26,083 bases of DNA from contig CAJUID010000035.1 in the NCBI GenBank assembly GCA_910585905.1, forward strand, positions 1-26,083, read 5' to 3'. This document shows positions 1 through 6,896 of the stretch, piece by piece. The notes under the pieces were generated by a model that saw nothing but the letters and a program-made list of their open reading frames with translations, did not search any database and was not told the DNA's origin. The translations under genes were made by a program, and so were the position numbers. Position 1 is the first letter of the stretch, and each line of letters starts with the position of its first letter. Origin of the DNA: an uncultured Lachnospiraceae bacterium. Its GTDB lineage: Bacteria > Bacillota > Clostridia > Lachnospirales > Lachnospiraceae.

Positions 1-13
1 GCTAAAAAGAAGC

Positions 14-55
14 TAAGTCATGCCCCGTTGCTTGCAGCGGGGTATTTGACTTTTT
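14..55 (+). terminator. Rho-independent terminator of an upstream gene
   Basis: A GC-rich hairpin (ATGCCCCGTTGC pairing with GCAGCGGGGTAT, two wobbles, loop TT) is extended by an outer AAGTCA/TGACTT pairing and followed by a T-rich tract at 45-55. No gene is visible upstream within the window, so it probably ends a plus-strand gene lying outside. A nearly identical hairpin follows the BspA-like gene at 19913. Confidence 0.75.
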
Positions 56-200
56 GTGATAAGAAAAAATACCATTTGTTTCTATAATTTGTCGCATAAA
101 TCACCGATAAAGCTTATAAATATTATTGAATATAATTTGGCTATATCCGGTACTATAAATACTTGTTATGATAATAGAAAAAAGTAAGAGGTGATTAGGA

Positions 201-563
201 ATGGGCAAATGTGCTGACAACAGTAAGAAAAATTTATCGAATGTATTGGCTGGCAGGAATTTGCTGTATTTTATAGAATCAATTGGGATGTCGAGGGAAG
301 AGCTTGCTAAGACGTTTGGAATAGAGAAGGATGCAGTAAATAAAATTTTAAATGGGACAAATGCTATTTCTGGCCCGTATAATGATATTTTACTAAACGA
401 GTTGGACTGTGATCTTAATTTTATCTATGGCGGAGTAGCCAGAAGCGATATGCTTATAAATGAGGTAAAGCGGCTGGAAAGTGAGGAATCTAAGGTGGTG
501 CTAAAACATTCTGTTCATCATATGATGGGATATCTATTAGAGATTTTAAAAGCATTGGATTAA
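201..563 (+). CDS. Small XRE/Cro-type helix-turn-helix regulator
   Basis: The gene encodes 120 aa. Residues ~20-58 contain a helix-turn-helix of the XRE kind: SREELAKTF, a turn, then KDAVNKILNG as recognition helix. This suggests a cytoplasmic DNA-binding regulator. The C-terminal half (DLNFIYGG, then an amphipathic helix ESEESKVVLKHSV) is probably a dimerisation or partner-binding region. Proteins of this kind are common as repressors on mobile elements. The ATG is chosen because AAGAGGTG lies 8-15 nt upstream. It stands alone, with a convergent nucleotidyltransferase gene downstream (gap 37 nt). Target operator unknown. Confidence 0.75.
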   Translation: MGKCADNSKKNLSNVLAGRNLLYFIESIGMSREELAKTFGIEKDAVNKILNGTNAISGPYNDILLNELDCDLNFIYGGVARSDMLINEVKRLESEESKVVLKHSVHHMMGYLLEILKALD

Positions 564-600
564 TTCAGTAGAGGAAATATCATAAGTATAGTAATGCGGA

Positions 601-1371
601 TTATAAAAATTTTGTGGGACTGATGTGTTTTAACATATATTCTGCAAATTTTACAGCATCTGCTTGAGTTATTGACATAGTGTTCCCGGTTTTATATTCC
701 TCTAATGCAAAGAGAACCATTTTCTTATATTGGGGGTTGGAAAGATGGTGCAGTGCCCACTCTCCACCTTCTTGTTTGGATAAAATCAATCTTTCTTTTT
801 TATAAGCTAACACTCTGCATAAATTAAGAATAATATACATTGTATCACCAATAATATCTTCTTTTGCATTTTTGACATCAAGCCATATGCTATCCATATA
901 GGCTTGGTTGCTGACTTCAGAAAAAACAGATTTTATTTCTTTTCCGTAGAGTGTTTTCCCTCGGTGATATATAATTGTAAAATGTGCAGCAAGATCTTTG
1001 TAAGTACCATTCATCTTTTCGATATAATCCTCTGGATTTGATAAATACCAATTCAAATGTGCTACAGAAAAATGTAATTCAAAAGGTGTTGGATATATAA
1101 ATGGTTTGCACACAGCTTCTTTGACAATGCTAAGTTCAATCCCCTTTGAAGGTGCTTTGTTATTTAATGCAACAACCATATCCATATATCGTCGTTTTAT
1201 TTCTCTTGAAACATCGTTTTTTATAACAGCCAGTAAATCAATATCACTTTTCTTTTCATTATAACATCCCATTGCCAAAGAACCATGAAGATAAATTCCA
1301 ATAAGGTTATTATATAAAATATTTTTACTGTTCGATATGAAATCATCTAATAATTCTTTTAATTCAGACAT
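601..1371 (-). CDS. Aminoglycoside adenylyltransferase-like nucleotidyltransferase
   Basis: The 256-aa protein has a polymerase-beta-type nucleotidyltransferase fold at the N-terminus. The motif LHGSLAMG, followed ~8 residues later by SDIDLLAVI, supplies the Gly-Ser and metal-binding Asp-x-Asp of the family. The C-terminal half (CRVLAYKKE, LSKQEGGEWAL) matches the helical domain found in ANT(9)/AadA-type streptomycin-spectinomycin adenylyltransferases, and the length fits. Expected reaction: transfer of AMP from ATP to a hydroxyl of an aminoglycoside, in the cytosol. The substrate is not proven, and many chromosomal homologues have no resistance phenotype. The ATG follows a GGTGG site and abuts the stop codon of a 26-codon leader ORF (TAG immediately followed by ATG), suggesting translational coupling. 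A sigma-A promoter lies ~170 nt upstream. Confidence 0.75.
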   Translation of the reverse strand: MSELKELLDDFISNSKNILYNNLIGIYLHGSLAMGCYNEKKSDIDLLAVIKNDVSREIKRRYMDMVVALNNKAPSKGIELSIVKEAVCKPFIYPTPFELHFSVAHLNWYLSNPEDYIEKMNGTYKDLAAHFTIIYHRGKTLYGKEIKSVFSEVSNQAYMDSIWLDVKNAKEDIIGDTMYIILNLCRVLAYKKERLILSKQEGGEWALHHLSNPQYKKMVLFALEEYKTGNTMSITQADAVKFAEYMLKHISPTKFL

Positions 1372-1452
1372 CTATTTCCACCATACAACTTCCGATATTG
1401 CGTTTTGTAATTTTTCATATGTTGTTTCCTTTTCTTTTATAAATAGCGCCAT
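1372..1452 (-). CDS. Possible 26-codon leader peptide upstream of the nucleotidyltransferase
   Basis: A short frame starting ATGGCGCTATTT encodes 26 residues rich in Lys and Glu, ending VVWWK. Its TAG stop touches the ATG of the nucleotidyltransferase. It lies inside the transcript predicted from the promoter at 1544-1572. The only ribosome site is AGGTG about 14 nt upstream, which is weak, so translation is uncertain. The frame stays open further upstream to 1578, but that part overlaps the promoter. It may be a coupling or attenuation leader, or simply a chance frame. Confidence 0.35.
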   Translation of the reverse strand: MALFIKEKETTYEKLQNAISEVVWWK

Positions 1453-1543
1453 TTGCTTTGGCTTGCACCTGCTTTGCCGACAAATGATATATATATATTT
1501 CTTGCGAGTGGCAATCGGGAAACTGTGACATATGTACGAATAT

Positions 1544-1572
1544 ATTATACTGGAGAATTTCGAAATAGACAA
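1544..1572 (-). promoter_or_regulatory. Sigma-A promoter for the nucleotidyltransferase
   Basis: Read on the minus strand: TTGTCT (1572-1567), a 17-nt spacer, then TATAAT (1549-1544). Transcription would start near 1537 and give a ~165-nt leader before the coding start at 1371. Confidence 0.7.
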
Positions 1573-1718
1573 GTACATTTATAATGGAAATAACGGGCTT
1601 TGGTACGAACTACAGGGAGATTACTTAACTTAAAGATAGTATATACATACAGCCTGCTGATACATTGCTTGCAGATACCCCGCAGAAACCAAACCATATA
1701 GAAAAGGAGTTTTTGCAT

Positions 1719-2144
1719 ATGAAATCACTATTTGAGCAGTTAGGCGGCACATATCACGAAGAAAATGGGTATCTTATTCCAGGTTTGAGATTACCCGCTG
1801 AAGAAGAACAGCCAATAGGCATATGGGGGTGAGCGAGTGCCAGTGGCACTCAAGCTGCGAACCGATCGAGCCGACAGGCGAGAAAGCGGCACTTGGACTA
1901 TCTGAAACAGTACTATAAGGTTACATACACCAATCTTCTTACAAGCGGCAGGCTGAATACTTACCTTGCTGACATCAACAGGCAGGCGCAGGAACGTTTT
2001 GAGCGGATCATAGAGGGTATGAAACAGACACAAGTCATAACGGAACAACTAAAGGAAGAAAATGCCTTAGAATGGACAGGAAGAATGAATAATGTAAGGG
2101 CATGTGCGAGGGAGATTGTGAACGAAGAAATTATTTATGTATAG
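1719..2144 (+). pseudogene. tnpV: tnpV pseudogene, interrupted by a 54-bp in-frame insert
   Basis: The frame opens at an ATG preceded by AAAAGGAG and reads MKSLFEQLGGTYHEENGYL...QPIGIWG for 37 codons. It then meets TGA at 1830-1832. From 1884 the same frame resumes with KRHLDYLKQYYKVTYTNLL...RMNNVRACAREIVNEEI to the TAG at 2142. Joined, these pieces make a full-length TnpV-type protein (~125 aa) of Tn4451-like mobilizable elements; its role is not established. The family usually reads WGQRH where this copy reads WG-[insert]-KRH. The stop within the insert should truncate translation, so I call it a pseudogene. The serine recombinase remnant at 6151 may derive from the same or a related element. 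Confidence 0.85.
1830..1883 (+). repeat. 54-bp palindrome-bearing insertion in tnpV
   Basis: These 54 bases (18 codons, the first being TGA) separate the two halves of tnpV without changing frame. They contain the perfect palindrome GAGTGCCA-G-TGGCACTC (1835-1851) and a GC-rich second half, unlike the AT-rich flanks. The limits rest on comparing the translation with the usual TnpV sequence; no target duplication can be defined. Confidence 0.65.
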
Positions 2145-2150
2145 AAGATT

Positions 2151-2184
2151 AAAAGCGGCGGGGAGAAATCTTTGCTGCTTTTTA
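2151..2184 (+). terminator. Terminator after tnpV
   Basis: AAAAGCGGC pairs with GCTGCTTTT (one G-T wobble) across a ~14-nt loop, ending in a run of five T. It begins 7 nt after the tnpV stop. Confidence 0.7.
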
Positions 2185-2308
2185 AATATGCATGAGGTTA
2201 AAATTGGGGTATCATAATGAGTGATTTTTACTTTAATAAAAAATTACAATTTGTGTATTGGCTCTCTCGTAGCCTAACGATTTAAATAAAAATTGAAAGG
2301 AGGAAGTA

Positions 2309-2668
2309 ATGAAGACAGTCAAAGTTGTGTCAGAGACAAGTGGAGTAAGCATAAAAACATTAAGATATTATAACGAAATTGGTTTATTAAAGCTGACGGA
2401 ATTATCAGATACAGGATACCGCTTAAACGACAACCAAGCATTAGAAAGGTTGTAGAAAATTATGTTCTTTAAAGAATTAGAAATTACATTAGAAGATATA
2501 AAGAAAATGAAGGATAATCCTAATTATGATAAAGAGCAGGCTTTATTAACTCAAAAAAATTTACTGGAGAAGAAGCGAAATTGAATAAATAAGATTTTTG
2601 AGTTAATATCGGATGTGACACTAAGGGAATATCTTGAGAGCATGGCGAGCAGGGAGAAGCAAGGGTAA
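2309..2668 (+). pseudogene. MerR-family regulator pseudogene (two nonsense codons)
   Basis: After a strong GAAAGGAGG site, the frame reads MKTVKVVSETSGVSIKTLRY, the winged helix-turn-helix start of a MerR regulator, and continues through a typical DTGYRLNDNQALERL. A TAG at 2453-2455 replaces the usual Gln codon. The frame continues with KIMFFKELEITLEDIKKM and a Lys-rich coiled-coil segment to a TGA at 2582-2584. It then stays open (INKIFELISD) to TAA at 2666. Homologues are transcription activators whose C-terminal part binds drugs or metals; here the effector part is short and no longer MerR-like after ~2620. The DNA-binding half could be made as a 48-aa peptide, but this is most simply a dead gene. 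Confidence 0.8.
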
Positions 2669-2817
2669 ATCATTTCACATCGCTCAAAAAACATATCGCA
2701 GCATTTGGGTTGTATGTGTATCTGGTAGGTGATAAAATAATATATTTAGAAAAAGAGGTGATTATATGCTTTATATTGCAATTTGCGACGATGACCAATT
2801 TATGTTGGAAGCACTAA
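2638..2817 (+). other. Coding-like remnant of unknown origin
   Basis: A frame without a start codon reads VNHFTSLKKHIAAFGLYVYL then VGDKIIYLEKEV, with protein-like composition up to about 2760, where it runs into the response regulator start. I do not recognise the family. It overlaps the tail of the MerR pseudogene in another frame, so it may be the 3' end of a deleted gene brought next to it by rearrangement, or chance. Confidence 0.25.
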
Positions 2818-3476
2818 GAAAATTAGTGAATGATTTTTTCAGAGAAAACAATACGAATATAAAAGTTATGCTATTTATAAGCGGAGAAGAATTGCTACGG
2901 TATGGAAAACAGATAGATATTCTTTTTCTTGATATTCAAATGAAACATATAGACGGAATGGAAACCGCAAAAAAGTTACGCCAGTCGGATTTTAAAGGCT
3001 TTTTGATTTTTGTCACAGTTTTAAAAGAATTGGTGTTTCAAGCATTTGAGGTACAGGCTTTTGATTACTTATTAAAGCCGATTCAAGAAAATTCTTTTTC
3101 TAAAACAATGGTTCGCTTACTGGATTGTATGAAAAATGCGAAAGATAAGAACCTGCTTATCCGAATTGGTTATGAAAGCAGACTGATTCCCGTTGACGAT
3201 ATTGTTTTCTGCGAGGTAATTGACCGAAAAATTTATTTGCATTTATTATCATCAGAAGTGATTGATTATTATGAAAAGATAGAGGATTTAGAGAAAAAGT
3301 TGGATGAATATTTCTACAAATGCCATAGAAGTTTTTTAATTAATCTAAAATATGTGAGAGGCTATAAAAATGGTATGGTAATTATGAAAGATGGAAAAGA
3401 AATACCTGTATCACGCTTACGGAGTAAAGATTTTTCAAATGTAATTTTACAGTATATGAAAGACGAAAGGATATAA
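2766..3476 (+). CDS. LytTR-family response regulator (AgrA type)
   Basis: The protein has 236 aa. Residues 1-120 form a receiver domain: acidic pocket at Asp8/Asp9, phospho-acceptor Asp56 in FLDIQM, and the conserved Lys in FDYLLKP near 107. Residues ~130-232 form a LytTR DNA-binding domain (IPVDDIVFCEV, KCHRSFLINLKYV, EIPVSRLR). Family members bind pairs of ~9-bp direct repeats upstream of targets such as bacteriocin, virulence or quorum genes. Start ATG 2766 follows AAAGAGGTG. It is operonic with the sensor kinase (2-nt gap), which should phosphorylate it. No agrB or agrD gene is adjacent. Confidence 0.93.
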   Translation: MLYIAICDDDQFMLEALRKLVNDFFRENNTNIKVMLFISGEELLRYGKQIDILFLDIQMKHIDGMETAKKLRQSDFKGFLIFVTVLKELVFQAFEVQAFDYLLKPIQENSFSKTMVRLLDCMKNAKDKNLLIRIGYESRLIPVDDIVFCEVIDRKIYLHLLSSEVIDYYEKIEDLEKKLDEYFYKCHRSFLINLKYVRGYKNGMVIMKDGKEIPVSRLRSKDFSNVILQYMKDERI

Positions 3477-3478
3477 AT

Positions 3479-4795
3479 ATGGACTATTTCGATTTTTTCA
3501 ATCGGTATATTATGGGAAGTATTCAAATATTGATAGGATTTTATTTCTACACAAAATTTTTAAGAAAGAAGATAAATCCAATTTACTGTTTATTGTTTGC
3601 AATAATGGGGATTACAATTATAGAATCTGTCAAAGCCGGGAATATTATAAAATTTATTTTATATATCTTTCTGCTTTCTATAATCGGAGTTCTTGTGTGT
3701 AAAGTCCGAAACATATCTGTTATCCTATATGCAGTCATTATAGTTGAAATCATGCAGTTTACATTTGGGATTTTTAATGCCGTTTTGTGTATTTTATATC
3801 CGTCAATAGGAGCATTTAATCAAGAAATCGTTGGTATTCTATTCATGGCATTAGGATATTTGTCATTACCAGTGACAGTTATTTTCTGTCTGATAGCAAG
3901 TAAATTCTTTTCGTATGATGAAATATCAAAAAATCAGTATACACTTATGATTTTAACCCCTACACTTATGATATTCTTAATCGGTGAATATATCAATTCT
4001 TCGATTTACGGAAACACAATCGTCACAGGCAGCAATGGAATGATTATCGGTGGAAACCATTACCAAATACTTATCATACAAATTTTAGGAATTGCCAGCC
4101 TGTTCTGTATTATGTTCTCTTATAAGAAGCTGTTAGAGAACTTTCAACTAAATACAAAATTATCGCTGCTGAAACAGGAAGAACATTCTTTAAGTCAATA
4201 TGTTGCAGAAGCCAAAAACCGATATGAAAAAACGAAATCGTTTCGCCATGACATAAAAAACCATATAGCGGTCTTGAAGAAACTTTTGCAGGAAGAAAAA
4301 ACGGAACAGGCAATCAATTATATCAGAGATATGGACGAGATAACAGAAGAATTATCATTTCCATGCAATACCAATAATCCAGTAGCCGATATTCTGATAG
4401 AGAATAAATTGGGAATGGTTAAAAATATGGGGATAGACATTTCCTGTTCCTTGAGTTTGCCGTATCCTTGTCTAGTTCGTGATATTGATTTTGCTATTAT
4501 TTTGTCGAATGCTTTGGATAATGCAATATATGCCTGTAAAAGTATGGATAATCATGTTGGAAAATATATTCGTGTTTCTGGAAAGATACAGGGAGATTTT
4601 ATTCTGCTTGAAATTGAGAACAGCTGCCAAAAAAAGGGATTGTTCAGAAAGGGAACAGGACTGTTGAACATACAAACCGTTGCAGAAAAATATCATGGTG
4701 CAGTGAATGTAAAAGTTCAAAATAATTCGTTTCTTCTTAGTGTATTGCTTATCATTCCACAGCGCTCAGAAAGCATTTCACAGCAAATTGGTTAA
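3479..4795 (+). CDS. GHKL sensor histidine kinase (AgrC type)
   Basis: The protein has 438 aa. The N-terminal ~210 residues hold about six hydrophobic membrane segments. A linker helix and the dimerisation/phosphotransfer motif FRHDIKNH follow, with the phospho-acceptor His at 257. The GHKL ATPase domain then shows the N-box (ILSNALDNAIYAC) and G-box (GTGLLNIQTVAEKY). This layout is the AgrC/VirS/ComD group, whose members sense small peptides at the membrane. It pairs with the upstream response regulator. No peptide precursor or processing protease lies nearby, so the signal is unknown. Confidence 0.92.
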   Translation: MDYFDFFNRYIMGSIQILIGFYFYTKFLRKKINPIYCLLFAIMGITIIESVKAGNIIKFILYIFLLSIIGVLVCKVRNISVILYAVIIVEIMQFTFGIFNAVLCILYPSIGAFNQEIVGILFMALGYLSLPVTVIFCLIASKFFSYDEISKNQYTLMILTPTLMIFLIGEYINSSIYGNTIVTGSNGMIIGGNHYQILIIQILGIASLFCIMFSYKKLLENFQLNTKLSLLKQEEHSLSQYVAEAKNRYEKTKSFRHDIKNHIAVLKKLLQEEKTEQAINYIRDMDEITEELSFPCNTNNPVADILIENKLGMVKNMGIDISCSLSLPYPCLVRDIDFAIILSNALDNAIYACKSMDNHVGKYIRVSGKIQGDFILLEIENSCQKKGLFRKGTGLLNIQTVAEKYHGAVNVKVQNNSFLLSVLLIIPQRSESISQQIG

Positions 4796-4890
4796 TTGTG
4801 GCATTTCATAGCCGAAAAAATGAGTAAAGAAAGCTTATTTACCAATAGAGATAAGCTGTCTAAAAATAAAACAGCAGGAGGTAATACGAT

Positions 4891-5400
4891 ATGTCAATGG
4901 AAATCAGTGGAAGCTATGGTCAGTATAAAGCCAATTATGCGGAGCGGGTACAAGCGGAGCAAGGGCAGATAAAGGAGATACAGGAGCGTAAGGAAGAAGC
5001 CCTTGATAAGAATCCTATACAGGACGAATATATCAGTAGTGAAAAGTCGGCGACAAAACCAACAGGTCTGTATCGGTTAGGACAGGACGAAAACGGAAAT
5101 CGCAAAGTTTTCTTTGATAACCCCGAAAAGACCGAGGATGCAGATGAAAAAGGACAGCCAAAAATAAGTTCTGACACTCCCGAAAAATCAGCCGAAAAAT
5201 GTACTGCAAATACGGATAAAGTAGACAGGGAAATTGAGAAATTAAAAGAGAAAAAACAGCAGTTAGAACAGCAGATACGGCCAGCTTTTGGAAATGAAAA
5301 GAAAGTTCGGGAATTGGAGAAAAAATTAGCTCGAATAGAGAGTGAATTAAGCCAGAAAGATAATGATACATACAGACGGCAAAATGCGGAGATTTCATAA
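4891..5400 (+). CDS. Uncharacterised soluble coiled-coil protein
   Basis: The protein has 169 aa, no signal peptide and no membrane segment. The N-terminus (MSMEISGSYGQYKANYAER) is followed by a Glu/Lys-rich helix, a short GLYRLGQDENGNRKVFFDNP segment, an acidic low-complexity linker, and a C-terminal coiled coil (~residues 110-165; IEKLKEKKQQLEQQ). Start ATG 4891 has AGGAGG nine nt upstream. It lies 95 nt after the sensor kinase and 11 nt before another small Lys/Glu-rich gene, so it could be co-transcribed with or controlled by the two-component pair. I do not recognise a function. Confidence 0.7.
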   Translation: MSMEISGSYGQYKANYAERVQAEQGQIKEIQERKEEALDKNPIQDEYISSEKSATKPTGLYRLGQDENGNRKVFFDNPEKTEDADEKGQPKISSDTPEKSAEKCTANTDKVDREIEKLKEKKQQLEQQIRPAFGNEKKVRELEKKLARIESELSQKDNDTYRRQNAEIS

Positions 5401-5411
5401 AGAAGGTCTGT

Positions 5412-5549
5412 ATGAAAGCAGGAAAAATAGAACGTGCTATGGGATATGCGGACGAATTTACACAAAAAGCTAATGAGTATAAAGACCAAGCAGAAAAAGA
5501 ATTGTGTAAAGAAAGGAAAGAGCAAAAATCTAACAGGAAGAAAGAATAA
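5412..5549 (+). CDS. Small Lys/Glu-rich protein of unknown function (45 aa)
   Basis: ATG 5412 is preceded by AGAAGG with a 5-nt spacer. The product begins MKAGKIERAMGYADEFTQKA and is strongly helical and charged, without membrane segments. It starts 11 nt after the coiled-coil gene, so the two are likely co-translated and may interact. Some doubt remains because of its size, but the ribosome site and helical periodicity favour a real gene. Confidence 0.5.
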   Translation: MKAGKIERAMGYADEFTQKANEYKDQAEKELCKERKEQKSNRKKE

Positions 5550-5559
5550 AAAAATGTAG

Positions 5560-5694
5560 AGAGGAGGCGAAAGAACAGAATATAGAATTAACAGAGCAAA
5601 CGGAGTGAGCGTAAAATTTATACGTGATAAAAGTCATAAAATCGAAAAAATAGCCATAATGACTGACGATGAAATAAAAGAAATCTTAAAATAA
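5560..5694 (+). other. Short open frame without a clear start, possible gene remnant
   Basis: A perfect GAGGAGG at 5561-5567 is followed by a frame that lacks ATG/TTG at the expected distance. It reads EYRINRANGVSVKF, IRDKSHKIEKIAIMTDDEIK and ends at TAA 5692. GTG 5605 could start a 29-aa product but has no ribosome site of its own. The composition is protein-like. It may be a gene that lost its start codon; family not recognised. Confidence 0.3.
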
Positions 5695-5780
5695 TGGCTT
5701 AGAATTTTGTTTAAAAAGATTATGTATGGAACTTGCTGATTAAAAAAACGATGTTTCAGCGGGCTGCATAATCATGCTTG

Positions 5781-5824
5781 AAATCCTTCCTTTAACTTCG
5801 TTTTGAGTTTTTGGAGGGATTTTT
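5781..5824 (+). terminator. Probable Rho-independent terminator
   Basis: AAATCCTTCC pairs with GGAGGGATTT (one T-G wobble), enclosing an inner AACT/AGTT pairing, and is followed by TTTTT. It lies ~230 nt after the small charged gene and would end the two-component/coiled-coil transcript. Confidence 0.55.
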
Positions 5825-6001
5825 AATGTTCTTTTTTCGGGCAGTTATCCATTTGCTTATGCAATGCAGAGCTGATCCATACATAGCATATCGGGGAATG
5901 GCGTGGTATCAGTTAAAAAAATTATCCCCAATTATGCAACGCTACTTCTCACCATGAAACCAGAAGTAGAATCTCCACTTAACAGAATATGTATCTCCTA
6001 T

Positions 6002-6048
6002 AACCGTAGAGGTCACAGAACCTTTGCGGTTTTTCTTTTGTCTTTTTT
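6002..6048 (+). terminator. Rho-independent terminator
   Basis: AACCGTAGAGGT pairs with ACCTTTGCGGTT (12 bp, two wobbles, loop ~6-7 nt), followed by a T-rich tract (TTTTTCTTTTGTCTTTTTTT). Confidence 0.75.
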
Positions 6049-6150
6049 TATCGGAATATGCCACAGAGCTTTATGTGGTATTCATTGCCGTTCCCCGCTC
6101 TCTCCATCTGGATTTTAACAATTCAAAAATTCAGATGGGAGGTACTTAAG

Positions 6151-6702
6151 GTGAAGTATGCACCAAGAAAAGTATACGTCAAAGAAAGCGGCATTTATGC
6201 AGAACTGTCTTACACAGACTTACAGTACTGGTTGATGGCGGTAAAGGAGAATGAGGACGCCATTCTGGAACGGTTATTGCAGGGCAGCGAGAAGCAGCGG
6301 CAGTCTGAGAACGCCCGTGCCGAAAAAGAATTGAAAAAAGCACAGAAACGCAGGCAGGAGCTGAACAGCCTTTTTGCGAAGATGTACGAGGACAGGGTAA
6401 AAGGGCTGCTTGACGAAGAGAATTATTCCATGCTCTCCGTCAAATACCGCACGGAGCAGAAACAGCTTGATGAAACAGTCAAGACTATCTCCACAAAGCT
6501 TGAAGAAACGAAAGAGGAAACGGACGATGCAAGGCGTTGGGTTGATTTAATCCAGAAATACAGTGCTATTGACGAGCTTACCGCCCCACTTTTGAATGAA
6601 CTGATTGAGAAAATCGTTGTCCACCAGTCATGGAAAGACAGGAGTGATAAAACCGTGAGGGGCATTGAGATTTATTACCGTTTTGTAGGGAAAATAGATT
6701 AA
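6151..6702 (+). pseudogene. 3' remnant of a large serine recombinase (DUF4368 region)
   Basis: About 183 residues match the C-terminus of Tn4451/TnpX-type large serine recombinases: LQYWLMAVKENEDAILERLL, a long coiled coil (ARAEKELKKAQKRRQELNSL), FAKMYEDRVKGLLDEENYSM, LTAPLLNELIEKIVVH and the terminal EIYYRFVGKID. The N-terminal catalytic domain (catalytic Ser, resolvase fold) and the zinc-binding recombinase domain are absent, so it cannot excise DNA. A GTG at 6151 follows GGGAGG, so a short product could be made, but this is best read as the end of a truncated gene. It marks a former integrated element. Confidence 0.85.
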
Positions 6703-6822
6703 GTAGGCATGGGGAATGTGCCGATTGCGACACTTCCCTGAAACACTGTCTTTAAGTAAAGTAAAGCGGAGATTACTATATTCCGTGCCCTACCTTTCCA
6801 GTCGAAGAAGAAAACAAACCTA

Positions 6823-6851
6823 TTGACATTTTATGCTGCTTTGGCTATAAT
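6823..6851 (+). promoter_or_regulatory. Consensus sigma-A promoter of the tetR-ABC operon
   Basis: TTGACA (6823-6828), exactly 17 nt, TATAAT (6846-6851). Both hexamers are perfect matches to the vegetative consensus. The predicted start near 6858 falls within the inverted repeat that follows. Confidence 0.9.
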
Positions 6852-6852
6852 G

Positions 6853-6878
6853 AATCGCATGATATAAAACATGTGATT
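6853..6878 (+). promoter_or_regulatory. Probable TetR operator
   Basis: The inverted repeat AATCGCATG-8 nt-CATGTGATT (8 of 9 pairs match) sits directly after the -10 box and over the expected transcription start, 19 nt before the TetR start codon. Position and size fit an autoregulatory TetR-family operator; binding is inferred. Confidence 0.65.
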
Positions 6879-6896
6879 TAGAAACGGAGAAAAGAT

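Larger units (their letters stand above)
5695..6150. other. Intergenic stretch with two terminators, no gene seen
   Basis: Apart from the hairpins at 5781 and 6002 I see no supported gene. The open frame starting at 6058 is an upstream extension of the recombinase remnant and lacks family similarity before ~6150. The stretch probably contains the deletion junction that removed the 5' part of the recombinase. Confidence 0.5.

Noticed and set aside
1337..1528. Plus-strand 63-codon frame over the nucleotidyltransferase start
   Set aside because: Antisense of the gene start and leader, no ribosome site.
1827..1886. Translational bypassing of the 54-nt insert, in the manner of phage T4 gene 60
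   Set aside because: The GGG take-off codon followed at once by a stop and a hairpin is suggestive, but the codon before the resume point is AAG, not a Gly codon, so peptidyl-tRNA re-pairing is not explained. Kept only as a speculative idea.
4832..4857. AGCTTAT/ATAAGCT hairpin between the sensor kinase and the coiled-coil gene, as a terminator
   Set aside because: Short AT-rich stem without a T-tract; could equally be chance.
4935..5525. 196-codon open frame on the minus strand over the coiled-coil gene
   Set aside because: Ser/Phe/Cys-rich composition is the complement of Lys/Glu-rich helices; the plus frame has the good ribosome site.
6712..6738. GGGAATGTG/CACTTCCC hairpin after the recombinase remnant, as a terminator or element end
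   Set aside because: Bulged stem and no T-run; no matching copy elsewhere in the window to support an element end.
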